Shown here: piece after piece, positions 9,631 through 21,949 of the stretch
Numbering within the stretch: the first letter of the stretch is position 1
Layout of the letters: every line of letters begins with the position of its first letter
Source: an uncultured Clostridia bacterium
GTDB taxonomy: Bacteria > Bacillota > Clostridia > Christensenellales > Borkfalkiaceae
DNA: 48,652 bases
Direction of reading: 5' to 3'
Assembly: GCA_949878885.1 (NCBI GenBank)
Contig: CATLBN010000014.1
Span: 1-48,652 of the forward strand
The notes under the pieces: generated by a model
Databases searched by the model: none
What the model saw: only the letters and a program-made list of their open reading frames with translations
Told to the model about the DNA's origin: nothing
Made by a program: the position numbers and the translations under genes

Positions 9631-10563
9631 TTATAAAAGTCTGCCCACTCTGTTCATCATTGCTTTTTTATGGTCGGTTAGCGAATGAGCGTACCGCGCA
9701 AGAGTTATTGCAGGAGATTTGTGCCCCAAAATTTCGGAAAGTGTTTTTACGTCCATGCCGCACTCCAAAGCGCGTGTTGCAAACGTGTGCCTTAGCGCGT
9801 GAAATCCTTTATGCGGAATACCCAAATTTTTTAAAATAATTTCGAAACTGCGCTGATACGAACGCACCGCAACCGCAGTGCCTGCCGACGTTGAAATTAC
9901 AAGCGCGGAGTTTGATTCTTTTTTAAGTTTCCGCAAAATAGGCAAAAGCTGTTTGGGCAGCGGAATTTCGCGCAGCGAAGAATCCGTTTTGGGTGCGGTT
10001 ACTATATGTCCGAATTTTCCCACGCCGTCCACTCCGTCGTACCGCGTTTTGGTAATCGACAGCGTACCGTTTTTAAAATCCACGTCGCTCCATACCAGCG
10101 CAAGCAGTTCTCCTATGCGTATTCCAGTGTACATACATAGAATAATTCCGAACAGTCTTTTGAAATTGCCTTTAAAAATATACTGCTCTATCCGCTTTTG
10201 CTCTAAGGGGGAAAAGCAGCTAACCTGTTTTTCCCTTAGTTTGGGGCGTTTGATTCTGTCGGCGCGGTATTCCGAAACCTCGTCTACCATAAAAGCGGAT
10301 TTAAGCGAATTCTGTATAACCGTAACTATAAGGTTAACGGAATTTGCAGAAAGCCCTCCCCCCGTGCGCAGGTTGCCGCAACTTAAAAGTTCGGTTGTGA
10401 ATTTTTGCAGAACGAACGGAGTTAATTCGTCCAGCTCGTAATCGCCCAATCCGCGCGTTATGTGCAGATTTACAACTTCCGTGTACTTTAAGTACGTTTT
10501 TTGTTTTGATTGGGGTTTAACGTAATTCTCCAACCATTGGTTCAGCCAGTTTTCGTATTTCAT
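9631..10563 (-). CDS. Tyrosine recombinase / phage-type integrase
   Basis: A 310-residue site-specific recombinase of the phage integrase family. The N-terminal ~110 residues form a SAM-like core-binding domain. The catalytic domain has R149 (in TGIRIGE), K192, H255-x-x-R258 (HALRH), H281 (LGHKSP) and the nucleophile Y291, so the active site looks complete. The start has GAGGTG just upstream. No excisionase, phage or conjugation genes and no attachment-site repeats were found nearby. It is therefore either a remnant of a lost element or a domesticated recombinase acting locally. The giant surface gene lies downstream on the same strand, and nfeD-floT diverges from it on the other side. Confidence 0.85.
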   Translation of the reverse strand: MKYENWLNQWLENYVKPQSKQKTYLKYTEVVNLHITRGLGDYELDELTPFVLQKFTTELLSCGNLRTGGGLSANSVNLIVTVIQNSLKSAFMVDEVSEYRADRIKRPKLREKQVSCFSPLEQKRIEQYIFKGNFKRLFGIILCMYTGIRIGELLALVWSDVDFKNGTLSITKTRYDGVDGVGKFGHIVTAPKTDSSLREIPLPKQLLPILRKLKKESNSALVISTSAGTAVAVRSYQRSFEIILKNLGIPHKGFHALRHTFATRALECGMDVKTLSEILGHKSPAITLARYAHSLTDHKKAMMNRVGRLL

Positions 10564-10645
10564 ATGACACCTCTTTTATTAATTTTTATAAAAAAAGCCG
10601 CCGCGTAAACCTATAAGTATGGAAAATTTTTGATTTGCAAAATCT

Positions 10646-10674
10646 TTGACTATGCGCAAACCGTGTTGTATAAT
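10646..10674 (+). promoter_or_regulatory. Sigma-A promoter of nfeD-floT
   Basis: TTGACT (10646-10651), a 17-base spacer and a perfect TATAAT (10669-10674). A weaker second candidate is TTGAAC (10728-10733), 17 bases, TATATA (10751-10756). Confidence 0.7.
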
Positions 10675-10698
10675 AAATTCTATAAAAATGTTTTCGAG

Positions 10699-10722
10699 TA
10701 TTCGATAAAAATTTATCGAATA
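10699..10722. promoter_or_regulatory. Perfect palindrome in the nfeD-floT leader
   Basis: Ten-base arms TATTCGATAA and TTATCGAATA surround AAAT, at about +18 to +42 from the predicted start. This could be an operator for a dimeric repressor or an RNA hairpin. A smaller inverted repeat (GTGTT/AACAC) follows at 10724-10735. Confidence 0.5.
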
Positions 10723-10806
10723 AGTGTTTGAACACACTGCAATATGTTTATATATATAATGTAATGTTGTGGCTGCACAATTATAATAATAATTCGGAGG
10801 ATATAA

Positions 10807-11391
10807 ATGAAAGAATGGTTTATGGGGCTTAGCTGGTACGAACATATCTACCTTTGGCTGGGCGTTGCCGCTACCGTGTTTTTGATAGTGCAAATTATTC
10901 TTATGTGCTTTTCCGCTTTCGGAGGAGATATCGATATCGACGGCGACGGCGATATAGACGTTGACACGGATTCAGGCGTTTCGCTTTTTACCACCAAAAG
11001 CATTACAGCGTTTTTTGCGGTAGGCTGTTGGGCGGGTTTGCTTGTATGTTCGCTTGCGTCCCCTTCTTTGCACTGGCTTTCCGTAATAGTAGCCGTAGTT
11101 ACCGGCGCGGCGGCGTGGGCGGTGGTTATACTGCTTATGCGCGCAATGCTTAAACTGCAATACAACGGCAACCTTCAAACCGAAAAACTTGTGGGCGCCA
11201 GCGCAACCGTTTACGTAGGCATACCCGCAGAGCGCGGCGGACGCGGTAAAATTACGCTTAATGCACAAGGCAGATTTTTGGAACTTGACGCGGTAACCGA
11301 CGATAAAGAAAAAATAAACTATAACGAAGTAGTTGAAATTATTGCAACCGAAAACGAATGCACCGTTGTAAAACGTGCCGAAAAAAAATAA
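10807..11391 (+). CDS. NfeD-family membrane protein
   Basis: A 194-residue membrane protein of the NfeD/YuaF family, partner of flotillin in membrane microdomains. A first membrane helix lies at ~12-34, followed by an acidic Asp-rich linker (GDIDIDGDGDIDVD), two more helices at ~65-110, and a C-terminal soluble region from ~125 that fits the OB-fold of NfeD proteins (K-I-T-L-N-A-Q-G-R). GGAGG lies 6 bases before the start. It is 22 bases upstream of the flotillin gene and clearly cotranscribed with it. It lacks the N-terminal ClpP-like protease domain of long NfeD proteins. The family role is thought to be protecting or organising flotillin assemblies; the exact function is unsettled. Confidence 0.8.
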   Translation: MKEWFMGLSWYEHIYLWLGVAATVFLIVQIILMCFSAFGGDIDIDGDGDIDVDTDSGVSLFTTKSITAFFAVGCWAGLLVCSLASPSLHWLSVIVAVVTGAAAWAVVILLMRAMLKLQYNGNLQTEKLVGASATVYVGIPAERGGRGKITLNAQGRFLELDAVTDDKEKINYNEVVEIIATENECTVVKRAEKK

Positions 11392-11413
11392 TAAATTAAG
11401 GAGTTTATGAAAA

Positions 11414-12856
11414 ATGATGAATTTGCTTGCAACCGCAACAATGTCTATAGTTATTATTCTTGTAGTAGTAATAGCTTTAGTATTGTTAATGCTGCTAATG
11501 GTAGTGCTGTTAAGGTACAAAAAGTGTCCTTCGGACAAAATTATGGTAATTTACGGTAAAATTTCCAACTCCAAAGACGGAACAAGCCGCAGCGCAAAAT
11601 GTATTCACGGCGGCGCGGCGTTTATTTGGCCGTTTATTCAGTCTTATACGTTTTTGGACTTAAACCCGTTTTCAATTCAGGTAGACTTGAAAAGCGCGCT
11701 TTCAAAACAGAATATACGTATAGACGTACCTTCTATATTTACCGTAGGTATATCCGACGACCCCACCGTTATGCAAAACGCTGCCGTTCGTCTTTTGGGA
11801 CTTAACGCAAAACAGATTTCCGAACTTGCAAAAGACATAATTTTCGGTCAGCTGCGTCTTGTTATAGCAACAATGGACATAGAAGAAATAAATACCGACC
11901 GCGAAAAGTTTTCGGAAGCAATCTCCCGCAACGTTGAAGGCGAACTTAAAAAATTGGGTTTAAAGCTTATAAACGTAAATGTTACCGATATTTCCGACGA
12001 CAGCGGATACATTACCGCCCTCGGTAAAGAAGCAACGGCAAAAGCTATAAACGACGCTAAAATTTCAGTTGCCGAAGAAAACAGAAAAGGCGCCATAGGC
12101 GAAGCAAACGCTCAAATGCAGCAGCGTATAAACGTAGCCGAAGCCGAAAGCCGCGCAATTGACGGCGAAAACAAAGCCAAAGCGGATATTGCGCAGTCAA
12201 GAGCGCTGCTCCGCCAAAAAGAAGCCGAAGCTATGAAACTTGCGGTTACCGCCGAAAACGTTCAGGCGGCAAAAGCCAAGGAAGAAAGCTATGCGGCGGA
12301 ACAGTCTGCGGAAATTGCGCGTGCTTCGCGCGAGAAGGCTACCAAAGAAGCCGACGTTATAGTTGCCAGTGAAATAGAAAAGAGAAGAATTGAAATAGAA
12401 GCCGACGCGGAAGCAGAAAACATACGCCGCCGCGCGAAGGGCGAAGCGGACGCAATATACGCCAAACTCGAAGCGGAAGCCCGCGGTATGTTTGAAACTC
12501 TTTCCAAACAGGCCGAAGGTATGGATAAACTTGTTAAAGCCGCAGGCTCTGCCGACCAAGCCGTACATCTTATGATTGCCGACAAACTCGAAGAACTTGT
12601 AGCAACGCAGGTTGAAGCTGTTAAAAATCTTAAAATCGATAAGATTACAGTTTGGGATAACGGTCAGGGTACTGAAGGAAAAACGGCTACGGCAAACTTT
12701 TTGTCAGGTATGCTGAAATCGCTTCCTCCCCTCGACGATTTGTATTCTATGGCAGGTTTGAAAATGCCTAAACTCATTGCTCCCCAAGAGAGCGAAAATA
12801 AAGCTGCCGAAGCCGCTGAAGGCAAAGCCGCAAAAAGCAACGGCGCTAAAAAATAA
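11414..12856 (+). CDS. floT: Flotillin (SPFH/band 7 scaffold protein)
   Basis: A 480-residue flotillin of the YuaG/FloT type. The N-terminal ~35 residues are a single hydrophobic anchor. The SPFH domain follows at ~40-200. A long Ala/Glu-rich coiled coil spans ~210-400, with the repeated AEAE/EADA patterns typical of flotillins that oligomerise into membrane scaffolds. The C-terminal ~70 residues are variable and Ala/Lys-rich. AAGGAG precedes the first of two adjacent ATGs (11414, 11417); an ATG in another frame closer to the AAGGAG is ignored. It sits directly after nfeD and before a strong terminator. The symbol follows B. subtilis usage by similarity. Confidence 0.88.
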   Translation: MMNLLATATMSIVIILVVVIALVLLMLLMVVLLRYKKCPSDKIMVIYGKISNSKDGTSRSAKCIHGGAAFIWPFIQSYTFLDLNPFSIQVDLKSALSKQNIRIDVPSIFTVGISDDPTVMQNAAVRLLGLNAKQISELAKDIIFGQLRLVIATMDIEEINTDREKFSEAISRNVEGELKKLGLKLINVNVTDISDDSGYITALGKEATAKAINDAKISVAEENRKGAIGEANAQMQQRINVAEAESRAIDGENKAKADIAQSRALLRQKEAEAMKLAVTAENVQAAKAKEESYAAEQSAEIARASREKATKEADVIVASEIEKRRIEIEADAEAENIRRRAKGEADAIYAKLEAEARGMFETLSKQAEGMDKLVKAAGSADQAVHLMIADKLEELVATQVEAVKNLKIDKITVWDNGQGTEGKTATANFLSGMLKSLPPLDDLYSMAGLKMPKLIAPQESENKAAEAAEGKAAKSNGAKK

Positions 12857-12875
12857 CTTAAAATAATTTAAAATA

Positions 12876-12910
12876 TCCCGCCCGACAGATGTCGGGTGGG
12901 ATTTATATTT
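12876..12910. terminator. Bidirectional terminator between floT and parC
   Basis: A 12-position inverted repeat (TCCCGCCCGACA and TGTCGGGTGGGA, one G-T pair) is followed by ATTTATATTTT on the plus strand and by ATATTTTAAATT on the minus strand. It separates the convergent floT and parC genes. Confidence 0.75.
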
Positions 12911-12939
12911 TGCGAAAGCAGCGCAATTTTAACTAATCG

Positions 12940-15420
12940 TCAAAATTTTATCTGCATTGCGCCGTCGGCGTAATCGGATTTGTGTTTAAGCGCAAAAACT
13001 TTAGTTACCTGACCGAATTCTTTAATTGGTTTGCCCTTAAATACTCTGCTTTCTATAGAAATGCTTTCCGTATCTATTTCGGCAACCTGTTTTTCTCCGT
13101 GAACAACCGCAAGCGTATAAGGTATGGTTACGTATTCGGCAAAAAGAATTTCGCCCTTGCCCTTTATATCGGCAATCATAACACCCTTTGACCCCCTGCC
13201 GTGCGCGTCGAAAAGCGAAGATATAACGCGTTTAAAGCCGCCCAAAGTGGTTGCAATTATAATTTCTCCCTCGCCGTTTTGCTGTGTTGCAAACAGCACT
13301 TCGTCACCCGTATTCAAACTTACGCCCTTTACGCCGCCTGCGTTTCTGCCCTGCGCGGGCACGTCGTCTTTCTGCGCGTTTAGGCACAGCGCGCCCTTGG
13401 TTACGAACAGCATTGTGGAAAACTCGTCATTATCCCAATTTTCAACGTTTATAAGCTCGTCGTCCGATTTTAGTTTAAGCGCGGGAAACAGCTTTTTACC
13501 GCTGATATATTCGGACCATTCCGTACGCTTGACAGCGCCTTGCTTAGTAAAGAACAGCAGTTCGCCGCGTCCGTCCGAAGGCTCGCACAGTATTTTAACC
13601 GGTATTTCGTTTTTCTGAACTCCGTCGGCAAAGTTTTCAAGTTTAAGTCCGTAAGAACGGTACTCGCAAGGTTCGGTATCGGCAAGATTTACCTTTACGC
13701 AGTTGCCTAAGTTTGTAAATATATATGCCGTTGCGTCCTGATTGAAGTTTACCGACTGTTTTATTATTGCAGAATTGCTTGCATATGCAGGCAGCTTCTT
13801 TTTGGAATACGCGTTAAAATCGTCTCTTTCCAAAAACTTAACGGTATTTGCCGCTGTTAAGCAAAGCGTCCAGGCACTGACTATACGCTTAACGTCGGCG
13901 CGTTTTACGTTTATTTCCGCGGCGGAATTTTTAATTTGCGTTTTACGTTCGCTTTTATATTTGCGCTTTATCTCCTGCATTTCGTTTTTAACTATTTCCA
14001 TTTGCAGGTTTCTGTCGGCAATAATTTTCTGCAATTCCGCAATTCGTATTTTAAGCGCGGCAAGTTCCTGCTCAAGCTTGGTAACTTCAAGCTTGGCAAG
14101 CCGTGCAAGTCTTAAATCCAAAATCGCCTGAGCCTGTTTTTCGGATAGCGCAAACCTTTCCGTAAGTCTGCGTCTTGCGTCCGCCGTCGACTCCGAAGTT
14201 TTTATAATTTTAACTACTTCGTCAACGTTATGAACGCCGATTATGAGCCCCTCTAAAATATGGCAGCGCGCAAGCGCTTCTTTAAGTTCGAACTTACAGC
14301 GCCGTAATACCACCTTCTGTTGGTACTGCGTATAGAATCTTATTATATCCAACAGTCCCAACTGTCTGGGTTTGCCGCCTGCGATTGCAACCATATTTAT
14401 ACCGAAAGTACACTCCAAATCGGTATATTTAAACAAACAGTTAAGCACCGTATCAACGTCGGCGTCCTTTTTAACCGCTATAACGGCGCGCATACCCTGT
14501 CTGTCGCTTTCATCTACAATTTCGGAAATGCCTGATAAAAGCTCTTTTTTATCCTCTCGCAAAAGCATTATTTTGCGCAGCAAATCGGCTTTGTTAGTCT
14601 GGTACGGCAGCTCGGTTATAACAATAAGCTTTTTGCCGTATTCTCCCTGTTCTACCGAATACTTTGCGCGCAGCGTTATCTTACCCTTGCCCGTTTCATA
14701 CGCCTGTTTAAGTTCGTTGGCTATAATAAATCCGCCCGTAGAAAAGTCAGGTCCGGGAATGATTTTCATCATTTCCCCCAGGGATATGCGCGGGTTATCG
14801 ATAAATGCGCAGCATCCGTCAACCACTTCGGCAAGGTTGTGAGTGGGTATATTGGTAGCAAGTCCGACGGCAATTCCGTTTGCGCCGTTTACAAGTAAAT
14901 TGGGAAATCTGCCCGGCAGAATATCCGGCTCTAACAAAGAATCGTCAAAGTTGAAAGAAAACGGTACGGTTTCTTTGTCCAAGTCACGCAAAAGCTCCAA
15001 AGCCAGCGGTTCAAGCCGCGCCTCGGTATATCTCATAGCCGCGGCAGGGTCGCCGTCTACCGAACCGAAGTTACCGTGCCCGTTTACAAGCGTCATACGC
15101 ATATTGAACGGCTGAGCCATTCTTACCATTGCGTCGTAAACCGAACTGTCGCCGTGCGGATGGTATTTACCCATACAGTCGCCCACGATACGCGCGGATT
15201 TTTTATGCGGTTTATCGGGCGTAAGCCCCATTTCGTGCATAGTGAAAAGAATACGCCTTTGCACAGGCTTTAACCCGTCTTCCACGCGCGGCAGAGCACG
15301 GTCTAAAATTACAAACTCCGCATAGGGCAGCATAGACCCGGGCATAACTTCTTCGATAGGCTGAATAAAAATATTGCCCTGCGGAATAGAAGTCTGAATA
15401 CCGTTTCCGTTTTTAGCCAT
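12940..15420 (-). CDS. parC: DNA topoisomerase IV subunit A type protein
   Basis: An 826-residue type IIA topoisomerase A subunit, which cuts and rejoins DNA. The winged-helix/tower core covers ~30-500, with [15 protein letters not shown] near the N-terminus, [20 protein letters not shown], and the catalytic Y131 in [11 protein letters not shown]. The C-terminal beta-pinwheel region (~510-826) has blade motifs such as GRNAGGVKG and GRGSKGV but no canonical GyrA box (Q-R-R-G-G-K-G), which favours ParC over GyrA. The start codon shares one base with the stop of the upstream B subunit (TGATG), so the two are translationally coupled. Whether the enzyme supercoils or decatenates cannot be settled from sequence; gyrA/gyrB should exist elsewhere if this is topoisomerase IV. 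Confidence 0.8.
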   Translation of the reverse strand: MAKNGNGIQTSIPQGNIFIQPIEEVMPGSMLPYAEFVILDRALPRVEDGLKPVQRRILFTMHEMGLTPDKPHKKSARIVGDCMGKYHPHGDSSVYDAMVRMAQPFNMRMTLVNGHGNFGSVDGDPAAAMRYTEARLEPLALELLRDLDKETVPFSFNFDDSLLEPDILPGRFPNLLVNGANGIAVGLATNIPTHNLAEVVDGCCAFIDNPRISLGEMMKIIPGPDFSTGGFIIANELKQAYETGKGKITLRAKYSVEQGEYGKKLIVITELPYQTNKADLLRKIMLLREDKKELLSGISEIVDESDRQGMRAVIAVKKDADVDTVLNCLFKYTDLECTFGINMVAIAGGKPRQLGLLDIIRFYTQYQQKVVLRRCKFELKEALARCHILEGLIIGVHNVDEVVKIIKTSESTADARRRLTERFALSEKQAQAILDLRLARLAKLEVTKLEQELAALKIRIAELQKIIADRNLQMEIVKNEMQEIKRKYKSERKTQIKNSAAEINVKRADVKRIVSAWTLCLTAANTVKFLERDDFNAYSKKKLPAYASNSAIIKQSVNFNQDATAYIFTNLGNCVKVNLADTEPCEYRSYGLKLENFADGVQKNEIPVKILCEPSDGRGELLFFTKQGAVKRTEWSEYISGKKLFPALKLKSDDELINVENWDNDEFSTMLFVTKGALCLNAQKDDVPAQGRNAGGVKGVSLNTGDEVLFATQQNGEGEIIIATTLGGFKRVISSLFDAHGRGSKGVMIADIKGKGEILFAEYVTIPYTLAVVHGEKQVAEIDTESISIESRVFKGKPIKEFGQVTKVFALKHKSDYADGAMQIKF

Positions 15421-17498
15421 CAGTCAGCCTCCCTTTCGCCGTCAGCTTTAAAGTGCGATTTTTCTATAAACCCGTCAACTTTGTTAAAGTTTGCGTTCTT
15501 TGCCAAAAACTCCTTTCTGCCGTCAACTTTATCGCCCATAAGCATTTCTATAACGTCGGCTGCATCCGCCGCGTCGTCTATGGTAACCTGAATAAGATTT
15601 CGCGTCGCCGGATTCATAGTGGTTTCCCAAAGCTGGTCTGCGGACATTTCGCCCAAACCCTTATATCTCTGCAAGGAATACCCCTTGCCCACTTTTTTAA
15701 TTTTTTCATCCAGCTCCGCGTCGTCGTAAGCGTATTCCACAACGTCTTTTTTATAAACTTTATAAAGCGGAGGCATACCTATATACACGCACCCAGCGTT
15801 AACCAAATCGCGCATATATTTAAAGAAAAACGTTAAAAGAATACACCGTATATGCATACCGTCTTGGTCTGCATCGGAAAGAATTATAACCTTTTTGTAT
15901 TTTGTTTTTTCAACGTCGAAAGAGCGGTTAAACCCTGCGCCTATAGCGGAAATAATAGTTTTTATCTCCTCATTCTGCAAAGCCTGCAACGCGCTTTTTT
16001 TCTGTACGTTAAGCGGTTTGCCCCTAAGCGGCAGTATAGACTGGTATTGCCTTACGCGCGCCTGTTTAGCCGTACCGCCCGCGCTGTCGCCTTCCACAAT
16101 AAACAGTTCGTTAATTTCGGCATTTCTGCCTGAACAGGCCGCAAGCTTACCCACAAGGTTCAGCCCGTCGTTTTCCGAAGCCGCCCTTGCAACGTCCCTC
16201 TCGGCGCGGTGCTTAATTCTGTCGTCGGCGGCAAACTTTGCTTTTTGCGCAATTTTATCGAAAATCGTTTTGTTGGATTTTATTTTTATAAGTTCGGAAA
16301 GCCCCTCGATTACAGTTTGTTCAACGGCGGGCTTTACTTCGGGATTTCCGAGTTTTGTTTTTGTTTGCCCTTCAAACTGCACGTTTGCCATTTTAACTGT
16401 TAAAACCGCGGTTAAGCCTTCCTTTATATCGTCCGCTATAAACAATGCGTCTTTGGCTTTTAAAACGCCGTTCTGTTTGGCGTAATCGTTAACGATTTTT
16501 AAAAGTCCCGAGTGAAAACCCGTTTCGTGATAGCCTCCCTCTATTGTAGAAATATTGTTTACAAACGAAAATAAACTTTCGTTATCGTCTTTGGTATGCG
16601 ACAGCGCAAACTCTATTTTTATTTTACCTATCGGAGCGCCTTTCAAATGCACGTCTTTAACGGCTGAGTAATACAGCGGTTCGGCGTAAAGCGCGGTTTT
16701 TTCTCCGTTTAAATATTTAACAAAGTCTATAACCCCACCGTCGTATTTGTAACTTACCGGTTCGCGTTCGGGCAGTTTTACCTTAACTTCCGTCGCGTTG
16801 CCCTCGTCGTCCTCGTCGCCGTCTTCATAAGCGAAAAGTTCTCGCTCGTCAATAAAATTGATTTTAACGCCCTTGTTTAAAAACGCAAGTTCTTTTAACC
16901 GCTTTGCAACAACGTCGTAATTCCATTCAACCGTTTCAAACACTTCGCTATCGGGCATAAAACGCACAAACGTGCCCTTTTTATTTGTTTTAACTCCCGT
17001 ATCTTCAAGTGGAGCGCACGGCACCCCGCAAAACCATTTCTTTTTAGCCGAATCGTAAGCGCTTTTAAAATCCATCTTAAAAATTCTGCCGCGGTAAACT
17101 TCTACTTGCAGCCACTTAGACAAAGCGTTTGTAACTGAAGCGCCAACCCCGTGCAAACCGCCTGAAAAAGCATAATTTGCGGAATCGAACTTACCGCCCG
17201 CGTGCAGCTTTGTAAAAATAATTTCAACGCCGCTCATTTTAACTTTTGTATTTACGTCGGTGGGCATACCTCTGCCGTTATCTTCCACGGAAGCCGAACC
17301 GTCTTTCCAAAGCTTAACGGTTATTTCGTCCGCAAAGCCGTTGGCAGCTTCGTCTATTGCGTTGTCTACAATTTCCCAGAGTATGTGGTGCAGCCCCTTA
17401 ACGCCCGTTGAGCCGATATACATACCAGGGCGTATGCGCACGGCTTCAAGCCCTTCCAAAATTTTAAGATCGTCCGCGTTGTAACTTTTTTCCGCCAT
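15420..17498 (-). CDS. parE: DNA topoisomerase IV subunit B type protein
   Basis: A 692-residue ATPase subunit. The GHKL ATP site shows [17 protein letters not shown] and [15 protein letters not shown]. The TOPRIM domain has EGDSAGG and DADQDG. The C-terminal tail has [19 protein letters not shown]. It pairs with the downstream A subunit in a heterotetramer that passes DNA strands using ATP. An upstream in-frame ATG at 17525 exists, but the ATG at 17498 starts the conserved sequence ([12 protein letters not shown]) and has GGGGAAAGGA seven bases ahead, so it is preferred. A good promoter lies upstream. parE-parC order is typical of topoisomerase IV operons, though gyrB-gyrA shares it. Confidence 0.82.
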   Translation of the reverse strand: MAEKSYNADDLKILEGLEAVRIRPGMYIGSTGVKGLHHILWEIVDNAIDEAANGFADEITVKLWKDGSASVEDNGRGMPTDVNTKVKMSGVEIIFTKLHAGGKFDSANYAFSGGLHGVGASVTNALSKWLQVEVYRGRIFKMDFKSAYDSAKKKWFCGVPCAPLEDTGVKTNKKGTFVRFMPDSEVFETVEWNYDVVAKRLKELAFLNKGVKINFIDERELFAYEDGDEDDEGNATEVKVKLPEREPVSYKYDGGVIDFVKYLNGEKTALYAEPLYYSAVKDVHLKGAPIGKIKIEFALSHTKDDNESLFSFVNNISTIEGGYHETGFHSGLLKIVNDYAKQNGVLKAKDALFIADDIKEGLTAVLTVKMANVQFEGQTKTKLGNPEVKPAVEQTVIEGLSELIKIKSNKTIFDKIAQKAKFAADDRIKHRAERDVARAASENDGLNLVGKLAACSGRNAEINELFIVEGDSAGGTAKQARVRQYQSILPLRGKPLNVQKKSALQALQNEEIKTIISAIGAGFNRSFDVEKTKYKKVIILSDADQDGMHIRCILLTFFFKYMRDLVNAGCVYIGMPPLYKVYKKDVVEYAYDDAELDEKIKKVGKGYSLQRYKGLGEMSADQLWETTMNPATRNLIQVTIDDAADAADVIEMLMGDKVDGRKEFLAKNANFNKVDGFIEKSHFKADGEREAD

Positions 17499-17548
17499 AA
17501 ATATTCCTTTCCCCGTAATCGGCACATATTGTTGAGTAATACCGTAAA

Positions 17549-17577
17549 ATTATACCATATATTGTAAAAAAAGTAAA
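17549..17577 (-). promoter_or_regulatory. Sigma-A promoter of parE-parC
   Basis: Minus strand: TTTACT (17572-17577), 17 bases, TATAAT (17549-17554), with TG one base before the -10 (extended -10). The leader is about 45 nt. Confidence 0.6.
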
Positions 17578-17581
17578 GCCC

Positions 17582-17605
17582 CGAAAAACAAAAATTTGTT
17601 CTTCG
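17582..17605 (-). terminator. Possible terminator after ligA
   Basis: The minus strand can form a stem of about 10 bp (CGAAGAACAAA with TTTGTTTTTCG, one G-U). No T-tract follows directly, so termination is uncertain. Confidence 0.3.
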
Positions 17606-17643
17606 AAGCATTCTGAAAACGTTTTTGGCGTATATATTTAAAT

Positions 17644-19590
<1,947 letters not shown>

Positions 19591-19650
19591 TCACAGCCTC
19601 TAACAGTTTTATTGCATTATAAATTGTTAAAACTCAAACATATTCGGGGG

Positions 19651-21942
19651 TTAAAGTATTTGCAGCGGCGCAAGCGAAGCGCTTAGCTCTTTTATTCCCT
19701 GACCGTCGAAAGCCACGTTTATAACGGCGCCGCCGTTCTTTACGGCAACAATCATACCCACACCGAACTTTGCGTGTTTAACGCGCATACCAACGGAATA
19801 CGCGGCAGTTTTTTTAACGGCATCGGTCTTTGCCGAAGCCGCATTGGCTCCTCCCCAAGAAGCTTTAAAACTGCTTTTAGCCGCCGTAAACCCGTCGTCA
19901 TCGTCCATTCCGTACAAAGCCTTGCCAAAGCTTTTTTCGCGTTCCGCGGCAAAACGCTTTTCGCCGTAAACGTACCGACGGCTGCTTCCGCCGTATCTGA
20001 TATCGGAATACCCGTAAGGGTTTCTTTCCGCCGCCGCAGCGCCGAGTTCTTGGGCAAGTTCGCCGATAAAGCGCGAAGGCTTTGTAAATTCTCTGTGTCC
20101 GTATAAAAACCGCGATTTAGAGCGCGTTAAATAAAGCTTTTCTTTTGCGCGGGTTATTGCAACATACATAAGTCTGCGTTCTTCCTCGGCGTCGCGCCCG
20201 TCGCTTTCCGCGCGCGAAGACGGCATTATTCCGTCCTCCAATCCGCATATAAAAACAACAGGAAACTCCAAACCTTTTACCGAATGAATGGTTGCAAGCG
20301 TAACATAGTTGCCGTCGTCCATATCGTCGGTATCCGAAGATAGCGTTACTTGGTTTAAATATTCGTTTAAAGTTGCCTCGGGATTAAGCCTTACAAAATC
20401 GTCTACCGAGGCTATAAATTCGTCAAGGTTGGCAAGTTTGCCGTCGCCCTCGTCCGTACCGTCGTCGTAGGCAGACCTTAAATCCGAAAGCGATATAACA
20501 AGCCGCACAAGCTCGTTTACGGGAGTTTGAACCGAAGTAAGCACAAACTCTTTAATAAGCTGCGCAAAATCCCTTAGTTTTTCTTTGGCTCCGCGCGCAA
20601 GCGGCAAATCGTCGTAATCCAGCGCCGCGTCGTACAGCGAAAGTCCTGTTGAGTTTGCATAGGCGTACATTGCCTCTACTGTTTTTCCGCCGATACCGCG
20701 CTTCGGTACGTTTATAATTCTCTCCGCCGCCTCGTTATCGTACGGATTTGAAATAAGGCGCAAATACGCTAAAACGTCTTTAATCTCTTTCCGCTCAAAG
20801 AATTTAAAACCGCCGAACACCTTATAAGGTATGCCGTATTTTGTAAACTCCTGCTCGTACGAGCGCGTAAGAGCGTTTATTCGCATAAGCACGGCAAAAT
20901 CGGAAAACTTTTTGCCCTTTGCAATTTCATCCGAAATGCACCGCGCCGTATAAAGCGCTTCTGCCGCTTCTTCGTCGGCTTGATAATATATGGGCTTTTC
21001 GCCTTCGCCCAAATCCGTCCAAAGCACTTTACCGCGCCGTGCAGAATTGTTTTTTATAATACAGTTGGCAAGATTTAAAATGGACTTTGTAGAACGGTAG
21101 TTCTGCTCTAATTTATATATTTTGGCGTTTGGATAATCTTTATCGAAACGAAGTATATTTTCTATTTCCGCGCCGCGCCAACCGTATATAGACTGGTCGT
21201 CGTCGCCTACGGCAAACAAATTACCGTGCTTTGACGAAAGCAATTTTATAATATTGTACTGAACGGCGTTAGTATCCTGAAATTCGTCAACCAAAACATA
21301 CTTGAATTTATCGGAAAGATAATCACGCGTTTCGCCGTCCCGTTTTAAAAGCCAAAGCGTTTCCAAAAGCAAATCGTCAAAGTCAAGCGCGTTGTTTTCA
21401 CGCAGATGCTTATCATATTTTTCATAAATCAAAACAACTTTGTCTATGCCGCGCTCGCTTTCGTATTTTCTGCCGTACTGTTCGGGGTCTAACCCAAGCA
21501 TTTTAGCGTTTGCAATATGAAATTTAGCACTTTTTAAAAGTTTATCGTCGTCGAAATCAAGCTCGGCAAACGCTTTTTTAATTACGTTTGAACGCTCTGT
21601 TTCGCTGTAAATGGAAAAGTTGGGTTTAATATCCGCCCTGTCGCCGAACTGCCTTAAAATTTTAACGCACATTGAGTGAATTGTACATATCCATTTACCG
21701 TCGGTTTGCTCTCCCAGCATATATTCAAGCCGCTGCTTCATTTCTCCCGCAGCTTTGTTTGTAAACGTTATTGCAAGAATTTGCGAAAGCGAAGCCTTGC
21801 CCTCGCGCAATATGTAGGCAATGCGCGAAGTCAACACACGGGTTTTTCCGCTGCCGGCGCCGGCAAGCACCAACACCGCGCCCTCGGTATCGCACACGGG
21901 TTTTATTTGTTCTTTATTAAGCTTGTCAAGTAGTTCGTCCAT
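19651..21942 (-). CDS. pcrA: ATP-dependent DNA helicase PcrA/UvrD type
   Basis: A 763-residue superfamily 1A 3'-5' helicase acting in repair and in clearing protein or RNA obstacles. Walker A is AGAGSGKT near residue 27. Other motifs include VDEFQDTN (Walker B), GDDDQSIYGWRGA, EQNYRS, and VKGLEFPVVFICG. The C-terminus (YSVGMRVKHAKFGVG onward) is the Tudor-like domain that binds RNA polymerase in PcrA. The reading frame extends upstream to an ATG at 21978, but that stretch overlaps a near-perfect sigma-A promoter. The ATG at 21942 starts the conserved sequence and falls at the expected +1, with no Shine-Dalgarno sequence. A leaderless mRNA is therefore likely. Confidence 0.93.
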   Translation of the reverse strand: MDELLDKLNKEQIKPVCDTEGAVLVLAGAGSGKTRVLTSRIAYILREGKASLSQILAITFTNKAAGEMKQRLEYMLGEQTDGKWICTIHSMCVKILRQFGDRADIKPNFSIYSETERSNVIKKAFAELDFDDDKLLKSAKFHIANAKMLGLDPEQYGRKYESERGIDKVVLIYEKYDKHLRENNALDFDDLLLETLWLLKRDGETRDYLSDKFKYVLVDEFQDTNAVQYNIIKLLSSKHGNLFAVGDDDQSIYGWRGAEIENILRFDKDYPNAKIYKLEQNYRSTKSILNLANCIIKNNSARRGKVLWTDLGEGEKPIYYQADEEAAEALYTARCISDEIAKGKKFSDFAVLMRINALTRSYEQEFTKYGIPYKVFGGFKFFERKEIKDVLAYLRLISNPYDNEAAERIINVPKRGIGGKTVEAMYAYANSTGLSLYDAALDYDDLPLARGAKEKLRDFAQLIKEFVLTSVQTPVNELVRLVISLSDLRSAYDDGTDEGDGKLANLDEFIASVDDFVRLNPEATLNEYLNQVTLSSDTDDMDDGNYVTLATIHSVKGLEFPVVFICGLEDGIMPSSRAESDGRDAEEERRLMYVAITRAKEKLYLTRSKSRFLYGHREFTKPSRFIGELAQELGAAAAERNPYGYSDIRYGGSSRRYVYGEKRFAAEREKSFGKALYGMDDDDGFTAAKSSFKASWGGANAASAKTDAVKKTAAYSVGMRVKHAKFGVGMIVAVKNGGAVINVAFDGQGIKELSASLAPLQIL

Positions 21943-21949
21943 ATCACAA

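Noticed and set aside
12940-17498. Naming the topoisomerase pair gyrA/gyrB
   Set aside because: The A subunit lacks a canonical GyrA box; kept as parC/parE, with the caveat stated.
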